NCBI GenBank assembly: GCA_000752675.2
Contig: LM994627.1
Span: 244,429-308,428 of the forward strand
Length of the DNA stretch: 64,000 bases
Source of the DNA: a bacterium OL-1
GTDB lineage: Bacteria > Actinomycetota > Coriobacteriia > Coriobacteriales > Atopobiaceae
Direction: 5' to 3'
Below the pieces are notes generated by a model. It worked only from the letters and a program-made list of their open reading frames with translations, had not been told where the DNA came from and made no database searches. The position numbers and the translations under genes were made by a program. Positions 45,387-53,344 of the stretch are shown piece after piece; the stretch's first letter is position 1; each line of letters starts with the position of its first letter.

Positions 45387-45509
45387 ATGGTTCAGGGGCT
45401 AGGCGCTTGGGAGATAGTTGGCATTTTCCTTGCAATGGTTCTTGTGGTTGCACTGATCATCTTCGGAATTGTGCTTCTCGTCAGAAAGGCATCTGGTAAG
45501 CATAGCTAA
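45387..45509 (+). CDS. Small single-span membrane protein (40 residues)
   Basis: A 40-residue open frame starting at ATG 45387 behind GGGGGTG. It encodes a short polar N-terminus (MVQGLGAWE), one hydrophobic helix (IVGIFLAMVLVVALIIFGIVLLV) and a basic tail (RKASGKHS), an N-out/C-in type small membrane protein. It begins 19 bp after the Tat-exported protein and is followed by a terminator, so it closes the island operon. GTG 45378 is an alternative in-frame start. Function is unknown. Confidence 0.6.
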   Translation: MVQGLGAWEIVGIFLAMVLVVALIIFGIVLLVRKASGKHS

Positions 45510-45557
45510 ACGCCGGGGCATTCTAATACTTCTATGTCAGAGAACCCAGCGGGATAC

Positions 45558-45595
45558 AAAGGAGGCAGGGGTAGTTTCCTTTTGCCTCCCTTTTT
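45558..45595 (+). terminator. Terminator of the island operon
   Basis: GGAGGCA (45561-45567) pairs with TGCCTCC (45583-45589) and is followed by CTTTTT. It merges directly into copy 2 of the double-palindrome repeat. Confidence 0.65.
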
Positions 45596-45670
45596 CTGTC
45601 CCGGTTCGTCACGCATTCGGCAGCAATTGTGTGATGACCTGCGCGGACCACACATTCGGCAACGATTGTT
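45586..45670 (+). repeat. Double-palindrome repeat, copy 2
   Basis: Second copy of the 85-bp element at 43628-43712, same orientation, about eight mismatches. The first of its two palindromes is decayed (CACGCATTCGGCAGCAATTGTGTG). The gap 45510-45875 has no gene beyond this repeat and the terminator. Confidence 0.85.
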
Positions 45671-45875
45671 CGACCGCCGAGAGCCTAGCGGGACCTCTCT
45701 TGCACCCACTGTCTCCCACTTGTGTAGATGTTGATGACGCAACAGCTTGGCGTCTTCGAAACGGTTTTGAATCGTAAGATGTTGACAGAGCAACAAACTG
45801 ACGGACTTGGGCCGCTATCTCGGCTCTCCAACTACTCAAGCGGAGCAACGGACCTTTGCGAGTGGTAGGAGAGGC

Positions 45876-46217
45876 ATGAACAACCGTTTTGAGAGCTTTG
45901 TTGATGTGGTCTACGCTCTCAACAAGGAAATACAGCGCATAAAGTCTGAGAAGATGGGCTCTCTTGGGCTGCGGGGGATTGACACCATGGTGCTGTATTA
46001 CCTCTTCAAGCATGCCATCGACCTCTCGGAGGCAGACCTCGCCCGTCTCGTGCGCCAGGATTGAGCCGCTGTTACATACACCGTGGCAAAGCTGGAGCGC
46101 TCTGGTCTTGTGGAGCGCCCTTCCGGAGATAGTCACAGCGCCCGCTATCGCGCGCGCAAGACGGTCAAGAAGGTCGTCGTGGTGCCCGGGCGCCTGGTGA
46201 ACATCGTCGCCATCTAG
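45876..46217 (+). pseudogene. Broken MarR-family regulator fused to the leuS tail repeat
   Basis: ATG 45876, behind AGGAGAGG, starts a MarR-like N-terminus (NNRFESFVDVVYALNKEIQRIKSEKMG...DLSEADLARLVRQD). A TGA at 46062-46064 stops it after 62 residues. The same frame continues with AAVTYTVAKLERSGLVERP and a wing ending SARYRA, so the TGA probably replaced CGA in the recognition helix. After the wing the frame runs straight into the 62-bp leuS repeat and ends at its TAG. The normal C-terminal dimerisation helices are gone. It therefore carries both a nonsense mutation and a truncation, and is probably inactive. Confidence 0.8.
46156..46217 (+). repeat. Right copy of the 62-bp direct repeat (leuS 3' end)
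   Basis: Identical to the last 62 bp of leuS, including the TAG. It marks the right junction (attR-like) of the island. No integrase gene is present between the copies. Confidence 0.9.
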
Positions 46218-46313
46218 ACGAGAAGCGCTGTGCTGGCGTAGGCTGACACGTGTCACGGCGGGTCCGGCGCCAGACGTCGGGCCCGCCTTTCTCGTACGTC
46301 AGACCATCGGAGC

Positions 46314-46961
46314 ATGCGCATGCGCGTTGACCTGCACATCATGCCGCTTGTGGGGGCTCCCGCAGACTGGGCCTCTCACCTGGGCCTCGTTTGCCCGCGC
46401 TACCAGGAGAAGGCGTCGACGAAGGCGTCCGAGGCAACGCGGCTGGGGGAGTTTGCGGCGGGGCTTCTTTTGGCAAGCGTGCTCGGCGTGCGCCGAGACG
46501 AGCAGCTCGCCATTGGCCCCGAGGGCAAGCCGGAGCTGGCAGTCGGTCCCTCCCGCATTGGGCTTTCGCACGACGACGGCATGGCGGTGCTTGCCGTCGC
46601 CCCCGGGGCCATTGGCGTAGACGTGGAGGAGATGCCCGCCCAGTACGGCAGGCTCGAGCGAGACGCCCTCAGGGGGGTGCTCTCGGATAAGCAGGTCTGT
46701 CGCGTGGAGGCGTCGCCGGACGTCCCGCTCGCCTTCGCCCTTGCGTGGACGCGCGTCGAGGCAACGCTCAAGGCAGACGGTCGCGGCTTTGCCTTCGACG
46801 TGCGCGGAGGCAGGCTCCCCGAGGGCTGGGAGACGGCTCACGTCCTGGTAGACGGCCACGTGGTCACCTGCGCCGCGCGAGAGGAGCCCGCCATCTGCGT
46901 CCAGCGCCTCGGCATGCGCGAGGCCATGGCCCTTCTCGGCGCCGAGAAGGACGAGCGATAG
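46314..46961 (+). CDS. Sfp-type 4'-phosphopantetheinyl transferase
   Basis: A 215-residue enzyme that transfers phosphopantetheine from CoA to carrier proteins. The two family motifs are visible: IGVDVEEM near residues 99-106 and WTRVEATLKADGRG near 144-157. The N-terminal GPEGKPEL and IGLSHDDGM segments match the substrate-loading region. It lies 158 bp upstream of a carrier protein gene, and another carrier protein is encoded at 55.2 kb, so these are the likely substrates rather than the housekeeping AcpP. It sits directly right of the leuS-tail island. Confidence 0.85.
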   Translation: MRMRVDLHIMPLVGAPADWASHLGLVCPRYQEKASTKASEATRLGEFAAGLLLASVLGVRRDEQLAIGPEGKPELAVGPSRIGLSHDDGMAVLAVAPGAIGVDVEEMPAQYGRLERDALRGVLSDKQVCRVEASPDVPLAFALAWTRVEATLKADGRGFAFDVRGGRLPEGWETAHVLVDGHVVTCAAREEPAICVQRLGMREAMALLGAEKDER

Positions 46962-47119
46962 CGGCAGGCCCAGCACCTCTCAGCGTTCCTTTGCACTCCT
47001 GCACAATGCGGCCCTGAAGCCATGCCCCCAATTTGAATCCCCTTACATTGTCCCTGAGTCCGCGCGATCGCAAACTGGACCGTGTCAGAAGTAGTTCTAT
47101 CGCCGCGAAAGGGGCAGAC

Positions 47120-47368
47120 ATGGACCAGGATCGTCAGGAAGTTTGGGACGCGCTCACCACCCGTGCAAGCCAGCTCTTTGGGAAGGACCCCTCTGAGTTC
47201 ACGGAGGATACCAAGTTCGCCGAGCTCGGGATCAAGTCCGTGCAGGTCTCTCAGATCACGACCTACCTCGAGGACGAGCTGGACATCGAGGTCCCGTACA
47301 TGAAGTTCCGCCGCTGCGAGACCTTTGGCGAGGCCACGGACTTTGTCTGCGACCTTCTCGACCAGTAG
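47120..47368 (+). CDS. Dedicated acyl carrier protein
   Basis: An 82-residue carrier protein. The phosphopantetheine serine lies in FAELGIKSVQVSQI (about residue 40). It differs strongly from AcpP at 11.9 kb and has a basic patch (KFRRCETF) in helix III, which suggests a different partner enzyme. GAAAGGGG precedes ATG 47120. The CocE-type hydrolase starts 10 bp after its end, so they are co-translated. Such stand-alone carrier proteins normally serve a special acyl or aminoacyl pathway rather than fatty acid synthesis. Confidence 0.85.
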   Translation: MDQDRQEVWDALTTRASQLFGKDPSEFTEDTKFAELGIKSVQVSQITTYLEDELDIEVPYMKFRRCETFGEATDFVCDLLDQ

Positions 47369-47378
47369 GGGGCGTGCG

Positions 47379-49298
47379 ATGTTTCTAGAGCCTAGGATTC
47401 CCGAGGACTGGGTTCCCGTCACCGACAAGAAGCTGCACGACCTCATCAAGATGACGGGCGAGTGCGCAAGCTTCAACGAGGACGAGTGCCCCATCTACTG
47501 GGACCCCGACACCGAGGGCTACATCTTTCTGCACCGCGAGGCCTTTGGCGAGGACGAGGTCATGGCGGCCTACCGCGTGGCGCGTCAGCCCAACGACAAC
47601 CAGGCAGAGGTCGACCTCTCCGCGAGCGACGACCCCATGGCCCGCATGGGCCAGGGCTTCTGCCCGCCGTTCAACCCACACACCTACCAGGCGGCTGACG
47701 GCGTGGTGTGCATGCAGGACCAGGAAGTGGTCATGCGAGACGGCACCAAGATTTACTGCGACATCTACAAGCCCGAGGCCGAGGGCCGCTATCCCACGAT
47801 CGTCTCGTGGTCATGGTTTGGCAAGCGCCCGGGCGACGGCATGAGCGAGTGGCAGATCATGGGCGTGCCCCCCGCGACGGTCTCCAAGTGCGCCAAGTTC
47901 GAGTCGCCCGATCCGCTCTTCTGGTGCTACAAGGGCTACGTCGTGGCCAACGTGGACGTGCGTGGCGCGGGCCACTCCGAGGGCTCGGTTCACATGTTCA
48001 CGCACCAGGATCGCGAGGACGGCTACGACTTCGTGGAGTGGGTCGCGGCCCAGCCCTGGTCCAACGGCCGAGTGGGCATGTCGGGCAACTCCGGCGTGGC
48101 CATGCACCAGTGGGGCATCGCTTCTACCTGCCCTCCCCACTTGGCCTGCATTGCGCCCTGGGAGTGCACGACCGACCTCTACCGCGAGAGCTTCTTCGAG
48201 GGTGGCGTTCCGGCCCTCTCGTTCAACAAGTTCATCGCAGCGCAGGTGACGGGCCCCAACGGCGTTGACGACCAGGTCGCCATGGCCAAGATGTACCCTG
48301 ACATGAACGCCTACTGGAACGACAAGCGCGCGGACGTGCGCAAGGTCAAGATTCCCGTCTACCAGACTGCCGGCTGGTCGCACTTCCACCTGCCGGGCTC
48401 GTTCAACGCCTGGAGGCGCTGCCGCAGCCACCTCAAGTGGATGCGTGCGCACAGGGACTTCGAGTGGCCTGACACCTACAACCCCGAGAACCTCGAGGAC
48501 CTGCTGCGCTACTACGACCGCTACCTCAAGGGCATCCACAACGGCTGGGAGATGACGCCGCGCGTCCGCCTGGACATCATGGACGGCTACGACGTGGACT
48601 ACCAGGAGCAGCGCCCCGAGAAGGCCTGGCCTATCAAGCGCACCCAGTACAAGAAGCTCTACCTCGACGCGTCCGCGCCCAAGGACTGCGCGCCGCTCGA
48701 CCACAAGTCCGCGTGCTTCTCGCTCTCGATTGAGCCGGTGTCCACGCAGGCAAAGGCCAGCTACAACCCGGCGGACGAAGAGGTCGACTTTGACCTCACG
48801 CTTCCCGAGGACGTCGAGATCACGGGCTACATGAACCTGCATCTCTTTGTCTCCTGCGACGGCTTCGATGACATGGACCTCTTCGTGAACATCCAGAAGG
48901 CCGACGCCGAGGGCAACTGGGTGCCCTGGCTCACGCTCGACGAGCCGCACCCGGGTGCGTGGGGCAAGTGTCGCGTGTCTCGCGCGACGGTTGACGCCGC
49001 CCTCACCAAGGCGCACACCCCGGTCTACACGATGACCGACACCAACAAGCTCGCGGAGGGCGATGTCCGCGCCGTCGACATCGCAATCGTGCCCACCGCC
49101 CGCGTCTACCACAAGGGCGAGCGCTTCCGCGTGCAGATCTCGGGCCGCTACATCCGCGACGGGTGGTTTGAGCCGCTCTCGTGGGACACCGACAACCACG
49201 GCACCCACAACATCCACACCGGTGGCGAGTGGGAGTCCTGGATCGAGGTGCCCGTGGTGCCGCCGAGGTACCAGGCGGGCGAGTACGTGCACCGCTAG
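47379..49298 (+). CDS. CocE/NonD family hydrolase
   Basis: A 639-residue alpha/beta hydrolase of the CocE/X-Pro dipeptidyl-peptidase (S15) family, which hydrolyses esters or peptides. An N-terminal region of about 120 residues, rich in acidic residues, precedes the catalytic core. The nucleophile is Ser238 in GMSGNSGVAM, in place of the common GxSYxG. A helical cap region follows (AAQVTGPNGVDDQVAMAKM), and a C-terminal jelly-roll domain from about residue 410 contains the LFVSCDGFDDMDLFVNIQK block. It forms an operon with the carrier protein. The N-terminal extension and the carrier partner suggest it may act on a carrier-bound or aromatic ester. A strong terminator follows. Confidence 0.82.
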   Translation: MFLEPRIPEDWVPVTDKKLHDLIKMTGECASFNEDECPIYWDPDTEGYIFLHREAFGEDEVMAAYRVARQPNDNQAEVDLSASDDPMARMGQGFCPPFNPHTYQAADGVVCMQDQEVVMRDGTKIYCDIYKPEAEGRYPTIVSWSWFGKRPGDGMSEWQIMGVPPATVSKCAKFESPDPLFWCYKGYVVANVDVRGAGHSEGSVHMFTHQDREDGYDFVEWVAAQPWSNGRVGMSGNSGVAMHQWGIASTCPPHLACIAPWECTTDLYRESFFEGGVPALSFNKFIAAQVTGPNGVDDQVAMAKMYPDMNAYWNDKRADVRKVKIPVYQTAGWSHFHLPGSFNAWRRCRSHLKWMRAHRDFEWPDTYNPENLEDLLRYYDRYLKGIHNGWEMTPRVRLDIMDGYDVDYQEQRPEKAWPIKRTQYKKLYLDASAPKDCAPLDHKSACFSLSIEPVSTQAKASYNPADEEVDFDLTLPEDVEITGYMNLHLFVSCDGFDDMDLFVNIQKADAEGNWVPWLTLDEPHPGAWGKCRVSRATVDAALTKAHTPVYTMTDTNKLAEGDVRAVDIAIVPTARVYHKGERFRVQISGRYIRDGWFEPLSWDTDNHGTHNIHTGGEWESWIEVPVVPPRYQAGEYVHR

Positions 49299-49329
49299 GC
49301 AGGCAGCCCGCTAAGACGGCATTGCCGTA

Positions 49330-49364
49330 GGGCCCTCTGGCACAAGGCCAGAGGGCCCTTCTCT
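49330..49364 (+). terminator. Terminator of the PPTase-ACP-hydrolase block
   Basis: A perfect 12-bp stem (49330-49341 with 49347-49358) with a 5-nt loop is followed by TTCTCT. The remaining gap to 49563 holds no gene. Confidence 0.85.
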
Positions 49365-49563
49365 GTTACGGTGCGGCAGCAGCGGGTGCGCGCCGCACGC
49401 CACCGTGCGTTTGCACAACCCTCATCCAAACCCCGGATGCAGTTTCGTCTCGACAGACGAATACCGCGAGAACTCCGCCGCCTACCATCAGGGAGGCATG
49501 CGCGAGACCGGCTAGGCCGGTGCCACGCGCCAAGCATCCCACATCCCAGGAGAGGGGTTCTTC

Positions 49564-50541
49564 ATGGCAAAGTTCAAGGTTATGGCCGTTTGCGCAGGTA
49601 GAAAGGGCGGCAACGGCGAGGCTCTCGCCAAGGAGGCGCTGTGCGCCGTCGAGGAGGCGGGTGGCGAGGTCGAGCTGCTCAACCTCTTCGACTACAACAT
49701 CCTGCCGTGCACCGGCTGCGAGGGCTGCACCATGCAGATGGGCAAGATGGCCGCCGGTCTTCAGGATGAGTACCACGGCTGCGTCCTCAAGGACAAGGAC
49801 GATACTGACGCGATCATCACCGAGATGCACACGTGCCAGGGCATCATCTTCGTGGTCCCCACCTACGACCTCACGCCAAGCTCGCTCTACACCCGCCTGG
49901 CCCAGCGCTTCCTTGCCTACGAGCTCTCGTTCCTGCTCGCCATCGGTGCCGTCAAGGAGAACCCGCACACTGTGGCGGGGCTCATCTCGGTGGGCGGCTC
50001 CATGCACGACTGGCAGTCGCTGGCGCTCGAGAGCCTGCAGGCGACCATGTTCACCCAGTCGCTCCAGGTGGTTGACCGCTACATGGCCACACGCGACGGC
50101 CGCCCCGGCAACACCTTCGTCTACGCTGACCAGCTGCCCCGCGCTCGCAAGATGGGCGAGAACATCGTGAAGGCCATCAACACCCCCGTCGAGGAGCGCG
50201 GCTGGCTCGGCGACCCCAACGATGGCGTGTGCCCCAACTGCCACTCCAGCCTCGTCTATCCTGGCGACAAGCACTGGGACGGCATCGAGTTCCCTTGGGA
50301 GTGCGCCGTGTGCGGTGCCGGTGGAACGCTGGGCACCAACCCCGAGACCGGTCGTCCCATGCTCGTGATCGATTCCGAGAACGGCCTCATCCGCGACCGC
50401 AACAACGACAAGGCCCGCGCCGAGCACCTGAACGAGATCAACAAGACCCGCGATCAGTTCTTTGCTCAGCAGGACCAGATCAAGGACCAGATGAAGAAGT
50501 ACCGTGACATGAAGTTCCCGACCCTGGAGATCAAGAGGTAG
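49564..50541 (+). CDS. Iron-sulfur-flavoprotein-like reductase with C-terminal zinc ribbon
   Basis: A 325-residue flavodoxin-fold protein. The N-terminal half is NADPH-dependent FMN reductase-like, and Cys49, Cys52 and Cys55 (LPCTGCEGC) match the compact cluster motif of iron-sulfur flavoproteins. A second part from about residue 218 has two Cys pairs, 223/226 (CPNC) and 247/250 (CAVC), which look like a zinc ribbon or rubredoxin-type site. The last 60 residues are helical and charged. It would move electrons for a reductive step. It is monocistronic, between two terminators, and just upstream of the PucR gene. Confidence 0.75.
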   Translation: MAKFKVMAVCAGRKGGNGEALAKEALCAVEEAGGEVELLNLFDYNILPCTGCEGCTMQMGKMAAGLQDEYHGCVLKDKDDTDAIITEMHTCQGIIFVVPTYDLTPSSLYTRLAQRFLAYELSFLLAIGAVKENPHTVAGLISVGGSMHDWQSLALESLQATMFTQSLQVVDRYMATRDGRPGNTFVYADQLPRARKMGENIVKAINTPVEERGWLGDPNDGVCPNCHSSLVYPGDKHWDGIEFPWECAVCGAGGTLGTNPETGRPMLVIDSENGLIRDRNNDKARAEHLNEINKTRDQFFAQQDQIKDQMKKYRDMKFPTLEIKR

Positions 50542-50565
50542 CCCCTCCATCAGCGTTCAGCCATT

Positions 50566-50612
50566 CCGCCCGACCGCGAGTAATTCCCACGGTCGGGCGG
50601 TATTGTTTTTTT
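50566..50612 (+). terminator. Terminator after the flavoprotein gene
   Basis: A perfect 11-bp stem (50566-50576 with 50590-50600) is followed by TATTG and seven T residues. It also lies at the end of the convergent PucR gene. Confidence 0.85.
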
Positions 50613-50665
50613 GCCCGCAAGACGGACGACCTGGATGTGGGCGCTCTGCCGAGCGGCCACGCTCC

Positions 50666-52279
50666 CTAGTCCTCCTCGGCCCTGAAGTCCTTCCTCGAGA
50701 TGTTCAGACGAGACTTGAAGAGGTCGAGGTAGAACAGGACGCGGTACGAGAGCTGCAGCATGAACTGGTCCTCGCCGGACGAGAGGTCGCATCCCAGGAT
50801 CTCGCGGATGCGACCCAGCCGGTAGAGCAGCGTGTTCTTGTGCAGGCTCAGCATCCTTGCCGAGCGCTGGGTGTTGCAGGCGTTCTGCAGGTAGATGAAG
50901 AGGGTGTCCATGAGCTCGGTGCCGTGCTCGCGGTCGTAGCGGGCCAGGCGCATGAGCGAGGGGTGCACAAAGTTCAGCAGGTTGTACTGCTTGTTGGTGA
51001 GGTCGAGCATCTGGACGTAGGCATAGTCGCAGTAGTGGTAGACCTGCCCGTCCTCGAGGAAGACCGAGACGAGGCGCCCGGCCGAGATGGCGGCGCGAGC
51101 CTGCTCGTAGTGGCTCTGGATGTGCGTGAGGTCCTCGAAGGCGTTGCTCACGCCCACCGAGAGGTCGTTCACGTCGGCGACCTTGCGGAGGAGCTCCTCG
51201 GTGTAGTCCCCGAGGCCGGTGCCCTTCTCGCGGGAGAAGAGCACCACGAGGGCCCGCTCGTACGTGGCGTAGATGCTGTTCGTGAGGCAGCCCGTGAGCT
51301 GCATGGCAATGGAGTCCAGGTCGTGCGGGGCGACGTCTGCGTGGTTGGGGTCGAAGACCGCCAGGTAGAGCTCGGGCAGGGGCCTGAAGTCGAGCACGCT
51401 CAAGCGACGCGCGGTCACGGCGTGGCTGGGCTGCTCGTCGTTGAGGAGGCTCGTCAGGAAGTAGGAGTCCATCTGCCCGCGGCTTGCTACGTAGAGGTTG
51501 GTCTTTTGCATCTCCTGGGCAACGAAGCGCCCCAGGCGTGCCATGCACTCCACGTCCACCTCGCCGAAGGGATGGTCGCGCTCGATCATCATGGTGTGCG
51601 CGATGGTCACCCCGTGCACCACCGAGGGCGTGACCATGGTGTTTGCCCCGAGGACCTCGTTGTACACCACGATGGGGGTCGAGGACTGGGCGCATCGCTC
51701 GCTGATTCGCTCGTGCTCGATGAAGGCGACGCCGTCCTCGAGGATCGACTCGTAGTGAAACTCCTGATCAAGCACCCTGTCAATGGGGTTTTGTGGGTTG
51801 AGCCTGCCCTCCACGTGGCGGGCTACGTAGTGGTAGGCGCTGTCCACGACTACGATGGGGTTGCCCAGCGCGCGCGACGCCTCCTCGATGAGGTACTGGA
51901 GGCCGTTGTTGGTAAAGTGAGCGGTGAGCATTCGGCGAACGATGTCCGTCACCTGGATGTCCTCGAGAAGGAACCCCTGGAGGTCGTTGTAGCAGGAGAA
52001 GGGGTTGAACTCCAGGCGAAGGAGGATCACGTTGCACGAGGCGCTCTCGAGGAGGCCCTTGGGAACCTCCTGGCACCCAAAGAGGACAAGGTTGAAGATC
52101 TCCTCGACCGGCGCCTCGGGGAGGTGGACGTCATCCGAGAAGTAGAGGACGTTCGAGTGTATGCACCTCGTCGTGGCCGTGAGGAAGCAGATGTTGTCGA
52201 TGTTGACCTCTGGGTCGCGGAGCTTCCTCAGGGCAACGGACCCTTCGGGCAGGCGCTTGAGCAGCTCTTTGAGTTCCAT
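50666..52279 (-). CDS. PucR/CdaR-type transcriptional regulator
   Basis: A 537-residue regulator. The N-terminal half is a PucR-like sensing region; a GAF/GGDEF-like middle follows (RLSVLDFRPLPELYLAVFD), and a C-terminal PucR HTH (LYLQNACNTQRSARMLSLHKNTLLYRLGRI) lies near residue 460. The start is set at 52279, behind AGAGGGACC on the minus strand; the longer frame upstream overlaps the divergent TetR gene and is not conserved in style. Family members control catabolic operons in response to small molecules. It is divergent from the TetR gene and convergent with the flavoprotein gene, so it probably controls neighbours on either side. Confidence 0.82.
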   Translation of the reverse strand: MELKELLKRLPEGSVALRKLRDPEVNIDNICFLTATTRCIHSNVLYFSDDVHLPEAPVEEIFNLVLFGCQEVPKGLLESASCNVILLRLEFNPFSCYNDLQGFLLEDIQVTDIVRRMLTAHFTNNGLQYLIEEASRALGNPIVVVDSAYHYVARHVEGRLNPQNPIDRVLDQEFHYESILEDGVAFIEHERISERCAQSSTPIVVYNEVLGANTMVTPSVVHGVTIAHTMMIERDHPFGEVDVECMARLGRFVAQEMQKTNLYVASRGQMDSYFLTSLLNDEQPSHAVTARRLSVLDFRPLPELYLAVFDPNHADVAPHDLDSIAMQLTGCLTNSIYATYERALVVLFSREKGTGLGDYTEELLRKVADVNDLSVGVSNAFEDLTHIQSHYEQARAAISAGRLVSVFLEDGQVYHYCDYAYVQMLDLTNKQYNLLNFVHPSLMRLARYDREHGTELMDTLFIYLQNACNTQRSARMLSLHKNTLLYRLGRIREILGCDLSSGEDQFMLQLSYRVLFYLDLFKSRLNISRKDFRAEED

Positions 52280-52429
52280 GGGTTGGTCCCTCTCGTCGTA
52301 TGTGCAAACACACAAAATAATACGTGAATGTCGCACCGGCCGTTGGTCTCGCGCGCACGGGCTGCGTGTGCCCCATGGGCTATAGTTCAGCGTGTTGTCA
52401 CTGGAGGCGGACGTGCGGGAGGTGCTCGC

Positions 52430-53050
52430 ATGAAGCGGGGCCCTGGAAGCGCGGCAAAGCGAGGCGTCGAGGAGAGGGTCGAGGAGGCGGTCTTCGGCCT
52501 CATGGAGACGACCGACATCCCTGACATCAAGGTGAGCGACGTCGTCTGCTTCGCTGGCGTGTCCCGCTCGACCTTCTACCGGCACTACGACAGCGTCGAG
52601 GACGTGGTGAAGCAGTTCGAGGCGGGGCTTCTCGACACCATGCGGACGATCAACAACACCGCGCTGGGCGTGCGGTTCGACAAGGCAGAGCTCAGACCCA
52701 CGCATTCGATGGTCGCTCGCATGGAGGTGCTCCGCAAGAACCGCGACAAGATCGTGGCCCTCAACAGCGACCACGGCGACCCCGTCTTCCAGCACCGTGC
52801 GACCATGCTCATGCACGAGTACTTTCGCATCCGCCTGCAGGGCGTGGGCGGCTCGGAGCTCCATCGCGACCTGTACCTCTCGTTCGTGATCGCCGGCCAC
52901 AACAACCTCATCCAGTACTGGCTCGAGAAGCGCCCGGAGATTCCGCCCACCGAGGTCGCCGCCATACTCAACCGCATGTACTACTCGCCGCTGTTCATAG
53001 ACGAGAAGACCGCGCTCGAGCTTCCCGAAGACCCGTTCGCCCGCCTGTAG
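52430..53050 (+). CDS. TetR-family transcriptional regulator
   Basis: A 206-residue TetR-type repressor. The N-terminal HTH (about residues 18-62) contains IKVSDVVCFAGVSRSTFYRHYDSVEDVV. The rest is a helical ligand-binding domain of low conservation (LYLSFVIAGHNNLIQYWLEK). GGGAGGTG precedes ATG 52430; earlier in-frame codons are GC-rich leader. It is divergent from the PucR gene and lies 294 bp before the thiolase operon. The TGTCCC/GGGACA repeats in that gap are a candidate operator. The ligand could be an acyl-CoA or aromatic substrate. Confidence 0.82.
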   Translation: MKRGPGSAAKRGVEERVEEAVFGLMETTDIPDIKVSDVVCFAGVSRSTFYRHYDSVEDVVKQFEAGLLDTMRTINNTALGVRFDKAELRPTHSMVARMEVLRKNRDKIVALNSDHGDPVFQHRATMLMHEYFRIRLQGVGGSELHRDLYLSFVIAGHNNLIQYWLEKRPEIPPTEVAAILNRMYYSPLFIDEKTALELPEDPFARL

Positions 53051-53226
53051 GGACCACTTGCCGGGGCCCGGTCGCGCCAGGGCGCCAGCTTTCGCTTGCG
53101 GGATAGACACCCTGGTCTACCAGCGGATTCATGCGCGCGCCCAAAGACCCTCCCCGTGGCGTCGCGTTCTTTGGACGTCACAAACAACCGGCGTCTACCT
53201 GCGAGAAGAAACACATGCCCATTGAG

Positions 53227-53264
53227 TGTCCCATATTGCGGGACACATTGTGTATATATGTCCC
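53227..53264 (+). promoter_or_regulatory. Candidate operator of the thiolase operon
   Basis: TGTCCC at 53227, its complement GGGACA at 53240-53245 and TGTCCC at 53259-53264 surround a TGTGTATATATG promoter-like stretch, about 80 bp before the thiolase start. The alternating half-sites suggest binding by a dimer, perhaps the TetR encoded next door. The rest of 53051-53344 holds no gene. Confidence 0.5.
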
Positions 53265-53344
53265 GCTCTGCACGTGAGGCACCCCATATCCTGTGCTCGT
53301 ACGCAGCGAGAGTTCTGCAGCACACGAGCAAAGGAGTGATTGTC

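Noticed and set aside
46062-46064. The TGA in the MarR gene as a selenocysteine or programmed readthrough codon
   Set aside because: No selenocysteine stem-loop is apparent, the position is a recognition-helix residue normally basic, and the gene is already truncated by the repeat.
43549-46217. The second leuS tail as a remnant of a tandem leuS duplication
   Set aside because: Only the last 62 bp are duplicated, with an exact edge, and unrelated AT-richer genes lie between the copies.
52280-53110. The longer minus-strand frame extending the PucR protein upstream
   Set aside because: It runs antisense through the TetR gene, has low-complexity composition, and a good start with a ribosome site exists at 52279.
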